Source: Burkholderia sp. Ac-20379
Lineage (GTDB): Bacteria; Pseudomonadota; Gammaproteobacteria; Burkholderiales; Burkholderiaceae
Direction of reading: 5' to 3'
DNA length: 32,323 nt
Assembly (NCBI RefSeq): GCF_017104645.1
Contig: NZ_JAAGPF010000060.1
Coordinates: 1 to 32,323 of the forward strand
Translations under genes and position numbers: made by a program
The notes under the pieces: generated by a model
Seen by the model: the letters and a program-made list of their open reading frames with translations, nothing else
Databases searched by the model: none
What the model was told of the DNA's origin: nothing
In this document: piece by piece, positions 25,273-32,323 of the stretch
Layout: the number at the start of each line of letters is the position of its first letter
Position numbering within the stretch: the first letter of the stretch is position 1

Positions 25273-26652
25273 TCATATCAGCTTCATCAACGCCGGCACG
25301 CCGAGCACGGCCGCATAGAAGCCCATGAACTGCACGCCGGTGTTGAAGCTGAACAGCTTCGACAACACCCCGCCCACCAGCCCCACGGTCAGGATCACGG
25401 CCAATCCGGCCAGCCCGCCCTCCCACACGCCGATCACCACGATCAGCCCGGCGAACGTGGCGATGATCGCCTCGTGGCTCAGCTTGCGCGCCACGAACGA
25501 CGCGGCGCGGTGCGCGTAGTTCATCGCCAGCGGATACGCGATCAACGCGGCCAGCAGCACCGCCAGCAGGCCGTAGCCGAGGAACGACCACGCCGACATC
25601 ATCGTGTGCAGGTTGTGGATCTGGCCCGAGGCGGCGTCGACGAAGAAGCGCGGCGGCGCGTTGAACAGCGGCGCGGCCGGGCCGGCGGCCACCGGGCTCA
25701 GCGGCAGCCCGAACGCGATCAGCGGAATCAGCGCCTCGGCGATATAGGTCGCCTCGGTCACGCCGTTTCGCGCGGCGATCACGGTGGTCAGGCGCGGATA
25801 CGCATGCTTGACGCGCGCGCCGACGATCTCGCCCGCCACCACCGTCATCGCCACCGGGCTGAACACGAACGTGGCGCTCGACAGCGCGGCGGTGCCGAGC
25901 GTCCAGCCCGTCTGGCTGCGGTCGAGAATCCGCAGCGGGTTCGGGAACCAGCCGCGCCAGCCCTTCAGGTCGGGCGCGAGCGAGAACGTGGCGAGCCGGT
26001 CGCGGCGCATCGCGCGCCGCGCGGGCGGCGACAGGATGCCGAACAGATCGGCGATCAGCGGGCCGATCGCGATGCCGAGGAAGTAGCTGACGGACAGCTT
26101 CACGCCGTATTTGCCCGTCAGCGTCTGCAGCGCGACGATCAGCATCACGAACGGAATCAGCAGCAGCACACTGGCCCAGCGCCCGGCCGAGGCATACGCG
26201 ATCACGCACGCGGCCGCCAGGAACACCCACGGCGCGGCCTTCGAGATCGCGCCGCCGAACGGCGCGAGCAGCACCGCGAACGCCACGGCCAGCGGCACCG
26301 CCACGCAGGCCGCCACGATCGCGCCGGAGATCATCTTGCGCAGCGCGATGTGCGGCACGCCGAGCGCACGCAGCGCCGTGGCCTGCTGCAACAGCGGCGC
26401 GGCCATGGTGTCGCCGGGAATGCCGAGCAGCGCGGTGGGGATCGCGTGCGTCATGTGCTTGGCCACCGCGCCCGCCAGGAAGAACGTGAACACGCCGGCC
26501 GGCGGCACGCCGAGCAGCGCGACCAGCAGCGTGAGCGGCGCGATGGTGGTGGTTTCGTCGGTGCCGGATACCAGCCCGATCGCGGCGAACGCGATCGCGC
26601 CGAGCAGGCCCATCGCCAGCGCGACGGAGAAATCGGACAGCAGCGGAGTCAT
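25273..26652 (-). CDS. TctA-family permease (tripartite tricarboxylate transporter large subunit)
   Basis: A 459-residue membrane protein with about 11-12 helices. The family pattern is clear: GTDETTTIAPLTLLVALLG, then AIPTALLGIPGDTMAAPLLQ, and a second repeat around RNGVTEATYIAEALIPLIAF. In known TTT systems the large TctA subunit works with a small four-helix TctB and a periplasmic binding protein TctC. No TctC gene is present here; the gene upstream encodes a two-helix membrane protein that overlaps this start by 4 bases (ATGA) and may be the partner. Together with the HMG-CoA reductase it probably imports mevalonate or a related branched hydroxy acid; that is inferred from context only. 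Confidence 0.88.
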   Translation of the reverse strand: MTPLLSDFSVALAMGLLGAIAFAAIGLVSGTDETTTIAPLTLLVALLGVPPAGVFTFFLAGAVAKHMTHAIPTALLGIPGDTMAAPLLQQATALRALGVPHIALRKMISGAIVAACVAVPLAVAFAVLLAPFGGAISKAAPWVFLAAACVIAYASAGRWASVLLLIPFVMLIVALQTLTGKYGVKLSVSYFLGIAIGPLIADLFGILSPPARRAMRRDRLATFSLAPDLKGWRGWFPNPLRILDRSQTGWTLGTAALSSATFVFSPVAMTVVAGEIVGARVKHAYPRLTTVIAARNGVTEATYIAEALIPLIAFGLPLSPVAAGPAAPLFNAPPRFFVDAASGQIHNLHTMMSAWSFLGYGLLAVLLAALIAYPLAMNYAHRAASFVARKLSHEAIIATFAGLIVVIGVWEGGLAGLAVILTVGLVGGVLSKLFSFNTGVQFMGFYAAVLGVPALMKLI

Positions 26653-27158
26653 CGGCGCGCTCCCGGGGTGTCGGCCGCCGATGCCGAGGCATCGCGCGCG
26701 CCGCGTTCATAGGCGGCGAACACGGCCGTCAGGCCCAGTTCGTCCATTTCGGCGCGGGCAGCCGGGCTCAGGTCGTCGAGCGAGCCGAGGCCGCCCGATT
26801 CTGCGTCGAGCTGGGCCAGCACTCGCAGGCGCGCCGCCTCGTCGACGAGATGCTCGACCACCACGCGCTTGGGCTTGAACAGCTTCGCGCAGATCGCCCC
26901 GGCCGCCAGGCAGCCGCCCAGGCCCACCAGCATTGCGTAGGCGCGCGCGATCTGCGGATCGGCCACCACCGGCGCGAGCAGCGCACGGCCTGCCAGAAAG
27001 GCGCCCAGCGCCACGCCCACGCCGATCGCGACCGACCAGCCGAGATGGCGCAAGTCGACGGTATCGCCCCACACTTCGGCCAGCGGCGCGTCGGTCGCGG
27101 TGTCGTGCAAGGCACGCGGCGGCGCGAGCGCGGCCGATTCCGCGCGAATCTCGTTCAT
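26649..27158 (-). CDS. Two-helix membrane protein, possible TctB-like partner
   Basis: A 169-residue protein with no family that I recognise. Residues 1-38 are hydrophilic, two hydrophobic helices follow (about 41-62 and 71-93), then KPKRVVVEHLVDEAARLRVL opens a charged, mainly helical cytoplasmic tail of about 75 residues. ATG 27158 is preceded by GGAGGAGACAG; the open frame extends to 27242 without a better start. Its stop codon overlaps the TctA start by 4 bases, so the products are made together. Because TctA systems need a small membrane subunit, this is a candidate for that role, although it has fewer helices than normal TctB. The 213-base gap to the reductase gene holds a hairpin at 27268. 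Confidence 0.7.
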   Translation of the reverse strand: MNEIRAESAALAPPRALHDTATDAPLAEVWGDTVDLRHLGWSVAIGVGVALGAFLAGRALLAPVVADPQIARAYAMLVGLGGCLAAGAICAKLFKPKRVVVEHLVDEAARLRVLAQLDAESGGLGSLDDLSPAARAEMDELGLTAVFAAYERGARDASASAADTPGARR

Positions 27159-27267
27159 CTGTCTCCTCCTTCGTGATGGAGTGTGCTGCGCGGCCGGGGT
27201 GGATCCCGCGGTCCGCGTGCGCGCAGGCCCGATGGCGTGCATGCGCGGTACTGCCCAGCGCGAAACG

Positions 27268-27293
27268 GCGCCGGCACGATGGCGTGCCGGCGC
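27268..27293 (-). terminator. Hairpin between the reductase and permease genes
   Basis: A perfect 10-bp stem (GCGCCGGCAC / GTGCCGGCGC) with a 6-base loop lies in the gap within the probable minus-strand operon. It has no T-tract. It may lower downstream expression or protect the reductase mRNA end. Confidence 0.4.
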
Positions 27294-27371
27294 GGCCTCG
27301 CGCGTTGCTTCGTACTCCGTGCGGCCCGCTCGCTACGCTGCGGCGGGCCTCGCGGTTCGGTTACGCGCCGT

Positions 27372-28655
27372 TCAGTCGCGCGGCCCGGCCAGCAATTGCA
27401 GCGCGTAATCGGTGCGCACATCGCGGGCGGCGGCCATCTTCTTCGCCACCCAGTCGACATCCGCGCCGGTTGCGCCCGCCGCGATCGCGATATTGCGCGC
27501 ATGCAGCGCCATGTGGCCGCGCTGGATGCCTTCGGTGGCCAGCGCGCGCAGCGCGCCCAGGTTCTGGGCCAGGCCCACCGCCGCCGCGATCTCGCCGAGC
27601 CGCTGCGCCGATTCCACGCCGAGGATCTTCAGCGCGGCGCGCGCCAGCGGATGCGTGCGCGTCGCGCCGCCCACCAGGCCCACCGGCATCGGCAGCTCGA
27701 TGGTGCCGACCAGATCGCCGTTGGCGGCCTTTTCCCAGGTGGTCAGCGACGTGTAGCGGCCACTGCGGCTCGCATAGGCGTGCGCGCCCGCTTCCACGGC
27801 GCGCCAATCGTTGCCGGTGGCCACGATCACCGGATCGATGCCGTTCATGATGCCCTTGTTGTGCGTCGCCGCGCGATACGGATCGATCGCGGCGAACTCG
27901 TAGGCGTCGATCACGCGCTCGATCACGTCCTCGCCCGCGTATTCGCGCGTGGTCAGCGTCGCCGCCGAATAGCGCACGTGCGCGCGGGCCAGCCGCAGGT
28001 CGGCCAGGTTCGACAGGATGCGCAGCCGCACCGTGCCGCCCGTCAGCGCCTCCACCTTGCCGGCCACGGCCTCGGCCATGGTGTTGACGGTGTTCGCGCC
28101 CATCGCGTCGCGCACGTCCACGATCAGGTGCGCCACCACCATCGCGCCGCGCGACGTATCGGGGAACACGTGCACCTCGATGTCGCGGCAGCCGCCGCCG
28201 AGCTTGACCAGCACCGCGTCGCGCGAGTTGGCCAATTCGATCAGTTCGGCCTTGTTGGCAAGGATCGTCTGGCGCGCGCCGTACGGATCGTCGATGCCGA
28301 GGATCTGCACCTGGGCGCGCATCAGCGGGCCGGTGCTGGAGGTGCGGAAGCCGCCGGCCTCGCGCGAGAGCTTGGCCATGAACGAGGCGGCCGCCACGAT
28401 CGACGGCTCCTCCACCGCCATCGGCACCAGCACGTCCTCGCCGTTGATGCGGAAATAGCCGGCCACCGCGAGCGGCAGCTCGAACGTGCCGATCACGTTC
28501 TCGATCATGCCGTTGGCGGTGTCGAGCGGCAGCGCGCCGGGCTTGGCCAGCAGCGCGTGCTGCGTGTCGTCGAGGCCGGCGGCCACGGCGATCCGCGACA
28601 GGCGTTCGGCGGGCGTGAGGGAACGGAAATCGGGCAGGGCGGAATCGATGGGCAT
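27372..28655 (-). CDS. mvaA: Hydroxymethylglutaryl-CoA reductase, class II (degradative)
   Basis: A 427-residue enzyme that in its degradative form oxidises mevalonate plus CoA to HMG-CoA. It aligns so well with the Pseudomonas mevalonii enzyme that the catalytic residues fall on the same numbers as I recall: E83 ([11 protein letters not shown]), K267 (THNKGIMNG), D283 and H381 (GHMALHARN). D146 is also in place, the residue linked to NAD rather than NADP use. [17 protein letters not shown] and [14 protein letters not shown] are other signatures. The membrane domain of class I enzymes is absent. No HMG-CoA lyase is in the window, so the following step must be encoded elsewhere. It diverges from a MocR regulator with CTGTACC half-sites in between. 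Confidence 0.95.
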   Translation of the reverse strand: MPIDSALPDFRSLTPAERLSRIAVAAGLDDTQHALLAKPGALPLDTANGMIENVIGTFELPLAVAGYFRINGEDVLVPMAVEEPSIVAAASFMAKLSREAGGFRTSSTGPLMRAQVQILGIDDPYGARQTILANKAELIELANSRDAVLVKLGGGCRDIEVHVFPDTSRGAMVVAHLIVDVRDAMGANTVNTMAEAVAGKVEALTGGTVRLRILSNLADLRLARAHVRYSAATLTTREYAGEDVIERVIDAYEFAAIDPYRAATHNKGIMNGIDPVIVATGNDWRAVEAGAHAYASRSGRYTSLTTWEKAANGDLVGTIELPMPVGLVGGATRTHPLARAALKILGVESAQRLGEIAAAVGLAQNLGALRALATEGIQRGHMALHARNIAIAAGATGADVDWVAKKMAAARDVRTDYALQLLAGPRD

Positions 28656-28726
28656 CGGGGTCGTCTCCTTCGGTGTTGGATCGGCCCCGCGTATTCCAGT
28701 GTTGCGGGGCCGGTTCGAATGGACGA

Positions 28727-28789
28727 ATAATAGGCGCGCTGTACCTCAATGAAAGGTACAGTTCCCAACAACACTCGCTGCGCTGTACC
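28727..28789. promoter_or_regulatory. MocR operator region: three CTGTACC half-sites over the mvaA promoter
   Basis: CTGTACCT (28739-28746) and AGGTACAG (28754-28761) form a perfect 8-bp inverted repeat with a 7-base spacer. CTGTACC recurs in direct orientation at 28783-28789, 44 bases from the first. Two direct sites and one inverted site match layouts known for MocR regulators. On the minus strand a -10-like TATTAT lies at 28732-28727, which puts the inverted repeat over the -35 region of mvaA, whose own -35 is poor; this fits activation. Confidence 0.65.
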
Positions 28790-28823
28790 CAACACAGTGC
28801 GCGGGCCTCCAGGAGCGGACGCG

Positions 28824-30227
28824 ATGATACGGCGCGCAGGAACCACGCTGTCTGAAGCGATTGCGGACAATCTCGCCAGACAGATCGAGGAAGGCGTGTT
28901 GCCGGCCGGCAGCAAGCTGCCGTCGATCAGGGAATATGCGGATGCCTCGAACTGCTCGAAAAACACCGTGGTCAGCGCGTTCGACATCCTGACCGCGAAC
29001 GGCCTGATCGAGCCGCGCCGCGGCTCCGGCTTCTTCGTGTGCCGGCGCGCGAGCGCCGCCGCCGCGCCCGGCGCCGATCCCGACGACGCCACCACGCTCG
29101 ACCGCGCGATGGACGTGGTCTGGCTGATGCGCGAGCAGTTGCACGAAAGCGCCAACGTGCTGAACCTCGGCGAGGGCTTCCCGCCGGTGGACTGGCTCGC
29201 CAAGACGCGGCTCGACCTGTACCACCAGCGCGTGGTGCGCACCGGCGTGGCCTCGTTGTTCCGCTACGGCAGCCGTTACGGCTACCTGCCGCTGCGCCAG
29301 TCGCTGCAGCAAAAGCTGGCCGGCTACGACATCGACGCCCAGCCCTCGCAGATCGTCCTCACGCACGGCGCGAACCAGGCGATCGACATCGTGCTGCGCT
29401 ACTTCGTGCATCCGGGCGACGCGGTGCTGGTGGACGATCCCGGCTACTACCCGCTGTTCGGCAAGCTCAAGCTGAGCGGCGCGAGAATCGTCGGGATTCC
29501 TCGCGAAACCGACGGCCCGTCGATCACCGCGCTCGAAGCCGAACTGGCCGCGCACCGGCCCAGGCTGTTCTTCACGCAATCGGTGGGCCACAACCCCACC
29601 GCCACCGATACCTCCGCCGCCAAGGCGCACCGCATCCTGCAACTGGCCGACGCCTACGATCTGACGATCGTCGAGGACGACGCGCTGGCCGACCTCAAGC
29701 CGCGCACGCTGACGCGCATCGCCACGCTCGATCAGTTGCGCCGCACGATCTACATCGGCAGCTTCGCGAAATCGGTGTCGGCGGCGCTGCGGGTGGGTTT
29801 CCTCGCCTGCGACGCCGGGCTGGCCAGCGATCTGGCCGACGTCAAGATGCTGATGCACGTGAGCAGTTCGGAGTACTGCGAACGCACCATCGACGCGATC
29901 GTCAGCGACGGCCACTTCCTGCGTCATACGAACTTCCTGCAGGACAAGCTGCGGCGCGCGACCGAAACCGGCCTCGTGGCGCTGCGGCGGCTCGGCGCCG
30001 ACGTGTTCCGCGAAAGCGATCAGAGCCTGTACCTGTGGGCCGCGCTGCCGGGCTGGCCCGATTCGATGCAGCTTGCACAGGCGCTGCTCGAACAGGGCGT
30101 GATCCTCGCGCCGGGCGCCGTGTTCGCGCCCGGTGCGGATCGGCTGTCGGCCTATTGCCGCTTCAACGTGGCGTATCTGTCCGACAAGCGTTTCGTGGCC
30201 GCGCTGAAGGCGGTGTCCCAGGGCTGA
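28824..30227 (+). CDS. MocR-type regulator (GntR winged helix fused to aminotransferase)
   Basis: A 467-residue MocR protein. The GntR helix-turn-helix covers residues about 8-75 (LPAGSKLPSIREYADAS, NTVVSAFDILTANGLIEPRR, GSGFFV). The fold-type I aminotransferase domain starts near 112 and has HNPTAT (N257), VEDDAL (D285/286), and K316 in GSFAKSVSAALRVGF, the PLP lysine. So it probably binds PLP and senses an amino compound or a PLP adduct. The start is ATG 28824, with AGGAG 8 bases upstream; an in-frame ATG at 28749 lies within the operator and is rejected. It diverges from mvaA and is the best candidate to bind the CTGTACC sites. It ends 6 bases from the convergent exporter gene. Confidence 0.9.
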   Translation: MIRRAGTTLSEAIADNLARQIEEGVLPAGSKLPSIREYADASNCSKNTVVSAFDILTANGLIEPRRGSGFFVCRRASAAAAPGADPDDATTLDRAMDVVWLMREQLHESANVLNLGEGFPPVDWLAKTRLDLYHQRVVRTGVASLFRYGSRYGYLPLRQSLQQKLAGYDIDAQPSQIVLTHGANQAIDIVLRYFVHPGDAVLVDDPGYYPLFGKLKLSGARIVGIPRETDGPSITALEAELAAHRPRLFFTQSVGHNPTATDTSAAKAHRILQLADAYDLTIVEDDALADLKPRTLTRIATLDQLRRTIYIGSFAKSVSAALRVGFLACDAGLASDLADVKMLMHVSSSEYCERTIDAIVSDGHFLRHTNFLQDKLRRATETGLVALRRLGADVFRESDQSLYLWAALPGWPDSMQLAQALLEQGVILAPGAVFAPGADRLSAYCRFNVAYLSDKRFVAALKAVSQG

Positions 30228-30233
30228 GCGCGT

Positions 30234-31808
30234 TCAGCGCGCCGCGCTCCGGCGCAGCGCGAACGCGCCCGCCGCACAGGCCAGCATCGCCACGCCGGCC
30301 AGCAGGAACGCGTCGCTGTAGGCCATCAGCAGCGCCTCGCGCGTCACCGTGCGGTCGATCAGCGCGAGCGCGAGGCGATGCACGCCGCCCGTGCCATCGA
30401 GCGGCAACGCCTGCGGCCGCGCCAGATGCAACCCGTCGATCGCGCGCGTCAACGCGGCCATGCGCTCCCGGTACGCGGCCGAGAACGGCGTGACGGCCTC
30501 GCCGATCCGCATCGCATGGAGCTTTTCGCGCTCCACCACGATCTGGCTCGCGATCGCGATGAACACCGCGCCGCCCACGTTGCGCACCATCGTGAACACG
30601 CCCGAGGCCGAGCCGAGCTGCGACTTCTCGATGCCGTCCACGGCCATCACCGACAGCGCGATCACCACCAGCGACTGGCCGATGCCGCGCACCACCAGCG
30701 ACGGCACGATCACGTTGGCGGCCGAATCGGCGTCGAGCCGGATGTTCATCAGGCAGCCGGCCGCCACCAGCGCGAAGCCCGCCACGATGGTGGCGCGCGG
30801 CCCGATGCGGCGCATCAGCGGCGGCGTCAGGAACGACATCGCGAACTGCACGAGCCCGTACGGGATCATCGCGAGGCCGATGTCGCGCGCGCTGTAGCCC
30901 TGCACCTCGGCGAAATAGTTCGGCACCAGAAACACCACGCCGAACACCACCCCGCCGAACAGAAACTGCATGAGGCTCGCCAGGCCGAAGTTGTAGCGGC
31001 CCAGCAGACGCAGGTTGATGAACGGATCGGCGCGCCGCAATTCGATCGCGACGAACGCCGCGATGCCCGCCGCGGCCAGCGCCGACAGCAGCACGATGCC
31101 GCCCGACGCGAACCAGTCGTGCCGCTCGCCCTCCTCCAGCACGATCTGCAACGCGCTCAGGCCGATCGCCATGGTCGCGATGCCGCCCCAATCGGCACGC
31201 CGCAACTGGCCCGGATCCGCCGGCACCGGGCGGATCGACCACGCGATCGCCGCCACCAGCGCGAGCGCGGGCGGCACCTGCAGATAGAAGATCCAGCGCC
31301 AGGAATAGGTGTCGGTCAGCCAGCCGCCCAGCGACGGCCCCGCCGCCTGCGCGACGTTGTTGGCGACCGCGAACAGCGCCATGCCGAGCGGATGGCGCGA
31401 CTTCGGCAGCTCGGTCACGATCAGTTGGAACGACAGCGGAATCAGCACGCCGCCGAACGCGCCCTGCAACGCGCGCGCGGCGATCATCGCGCCGACGTTC
31501 GGCACCATCGAGCACGCGATCGAGAACACCAGGAAGCCCGACGCGCCCACCAGCAGCACGCGGCGCGCCGAGAACACGCGCACCAGCCAGCCCGTCAGCG
31601 GAATCACGACGATCTCGGCGACGAGATAGGCGGTGGTGATCCACGAGCCTTCCTCGAAGCTCGCGCCGAGCGAGCCGCGAATGTCGGGCAGCGAGGCGTT
31701 CGTCACATGCACGTTCATGCCGGCCATGAAGCAGCCCACCACGCCGCCGAGCACCGCCACCCAGGCGCGCAGCGAGACGGCTTCATGGCCGCCGGCCGCC
31801 GCGCTCAC
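30234..31808 (-). CDS. EmrB/DHA2-type MFS multidrug exporter
   Basis: A 524-residue inner-membrane transporter with about 14 hydrophobic helices, as in the DHA2 group. NVHVTNASLPDIRGSLGASF with EEGSWITTAYLVAE is the characteristic N-terminal segment of EmrB-like proteins, and ALQGAFGGVLIPLSFQLIV and AGPSLGGWLTDTYSWRWIFY follow in order. It works with a periplasmic adaptor and an outer-membrane channel to export drugs or other amphiphiles by proton antiport. The start is GTG at 31808, which overlaps the adaptor stop by 4 bases, so the two are co-translated. No channel gene or regulator is in the window; they may lie beyond the right edge. Confidence 0.92.
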   Translation of the reverse strand: MSAAAGGHEAVSLRAWVAVLGGVVGCFMAGMNVHVTNASLPDIRGSLGASFEEGSWITTAYLVAEIVVIPLTGWLVRVFSARRVLLVGASGFLVFSIACSMVPNVGAMIAARALQGAFGGVLIPLSFQLIVTELPKSRHPLGMALFAVANNVAQAAGPSLGGWLTDTYSWRWIFYLQVPPALALVAAIAWSIRPVPADPGQLRRADWGGIATMAIGLSALQIVLEEGERHDWFASGGIVLLSALAAAGIAAFVAIELRRADPFINLRLLGRYNFGLASLMQFLFGGVVFGVVFLVPNYFAEVQGYSARDIGLAMIPYGLVQFAMSFLTPPLMRRIGPRATIVAGFALVAAGCLMNIRLDADSAANVIVPSLVVRGIGQSLVVIALSVMAVDGIEKSQLGSASGVFTMVRNVGGAVFIAIASQIVVEREKLHAMRIGEAVTPFSAAYRERMAALTRAIDGLHLARPQALPLDGTGGVHRLALALIDRTVTREALLMAYSDAFLLAGVAMLACAAGAFALRRSAAR

Positions 31809-32323
31809 GGCCGCGCTCCGTGTGCGGCGGCCGTGCCGCCCACGCCTGCGCCCGCGCCGTCATCGCGCGTATCGACATGCGCGATCACCGACATGCCGGG
31901 CCGCAGCACCACGTCGCCCGGCAGCGTATCCACGGCGATCTTCACCGGCACGCGCTGCACCACCTTCGTGAAATTGCCGGTGGCGTTGTCGGGCGGCAGC
32001 AGCGCGAACTGCGCGCCGGAGCCGGGCGCGATGCCCACCACGCGGCCGTGCAGCGCGCGGCCCGAATACGTATCGACGTCGATGCGCACCGGCTCGCCCG
32101 CGCGCATCGCGGCGAGCTGCGTCTCCTTGAAGTTCGCGACGACATAGCTTTCGTGCAGCGGCACCACCGCCAGCAGCGGCGTGCCGGCCTCGACATATTG
32201 CCCCGCGCGCACGGCGCGCTGGCCCACCACGCCGTCGCGCGTGGCGCGGATCCGCGTGTGCTCGAGATCGAGGCCAGCCAGCGCCCGTTGCGCCTGCGCG
32301 GCGGCCAGTCGGGCCTGCGCCGC
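31805..32323 (-). CDS. EmrA/HlyD-type membrane fusion protein, 5' part missing
   Basis: The C-terminal 172 residues of a periplasmic adaptor; the gene runs off the right edge. The visible part begins in the coiled-coil hairpin (AAQARLAAAQAQRALAGLDL), continues through the lipoyl half-motif DGVVGQRAVRAGQYVEAGTP, and then the beta-barrel (VVANFKETQLAAMRAGEPVR, DTYSGRALHGRVVGIAPGSG, NATGNFTKVVQRVPVKI), which is typical of EmrA. The C-terminal tail is short and glycine/alanine-rich. An internal GTG start at 32230 would delete the hairpin, so the truncated reading to the edge is preferred. It precedes and overlaps the EmrB gene. Confidence 0.9.
   Translation of the reverse strand, partial: AAQARLAAAQAQRALAGLDLEHTRIRATRDGVVGQRAVRAGQYVEAGTPLLAVVPLHESYVVANFKETQLAAMRAGEPVRIDVDTYSGRALHGRVVGIAPGSGAQFALLPPDNATGNFTKVVQRVPVKIAVDTLPGDVVLRPGMSVIAHVDTRDDGAGAGVGGTAAAHGARP

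Noticed and set aside
28749..28823. 25-residue N-terminal extension of the MocR regulator
   Set aside because: It lies in the CTGTACC operator region, and ATG 28824 has AGGAG at 8 bases.

Overview
The window is very GC-rich, tightly packed bacterial DNA. Gene content suggests a Burkholderia-type betaproteobacterium: many LysR regulators, DUF3331 proteins, MocR regulators, MFS carriers and small catabolic operons behind divergent regulators. This assignment is inference from gene families and composition; no rRNA, tRNA or other phylogenetic marker is present. About 31 genes are supported. No phage, insertion sequence, CRISPR array or tRNA was seen. It reads as a stretch of peripheral metabolism, with seven transcription factors (four LysR, one IclR, one complete and one truncated MocR).

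Layout. Positions 29-98 look like Illumina P5 adapter, not genome, joined to a truncated MocR/aminotransferase gene (90-812). A bidirectional terminator and a doubtful, probably frameshifted proline-rich gene follow. At 1.5-6.4 kb a LysR gene diverges from a D-2-hydroxyacid dehydrogenase, an ACS-type MFS carrier and a Rieske oxygenase. At 6.4-9.1 kb, on the minus strand, come a LysR gene, a VOC protein and a single-domain homoserine dehydrogenase. At 9.2-12.1 kb an MHS symporter, a Gfo/Idh/MocA dehydrogenase and a type II 3-dehydroquinate dehydratase form an operon that may handle quinate or a related cyclic acid.

At 12.5-15.9 kb lie a LysR gene, an isochorismatase-fold hydrolase, an XapX-DoxX small membrane pair and two adjacent DUF3331 proteins. 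The ABC-F ATPase YheS (16.0-17.7 kb) is the one clear housekeeping gene. An IclR regulator then diverges from a nitrilase plus fold-type II PLP dehydratase operon; the gap between them holds a 17-bp direct repeat with 21-bp spacing, a likely operator.

At 20.6-24.5 kb, on the minus strand, are a LysR gene, a DctA/GltP-type symporter and, overlapping it by 4 bp, a 496-residue protein made of two aspartate/glutamate racemase domains, the first lacking one catalytic cysteine. A lipoprotein with a TonB/TolA-C-like segment follows on the plus strand. At 25.3-30.2 kb a class II (degradative) HMG-CoA reductase, a two-helix membrane protein and a TctA-type permease form a minus-strand unit divergent from a MocR regulator; three CTGTACC half-sites lie between them. 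I read this as a mevalonate uptake and catabolism module. The window ends in an EmrB-type exporter and a truncated EmrA/HlyD adaptor.
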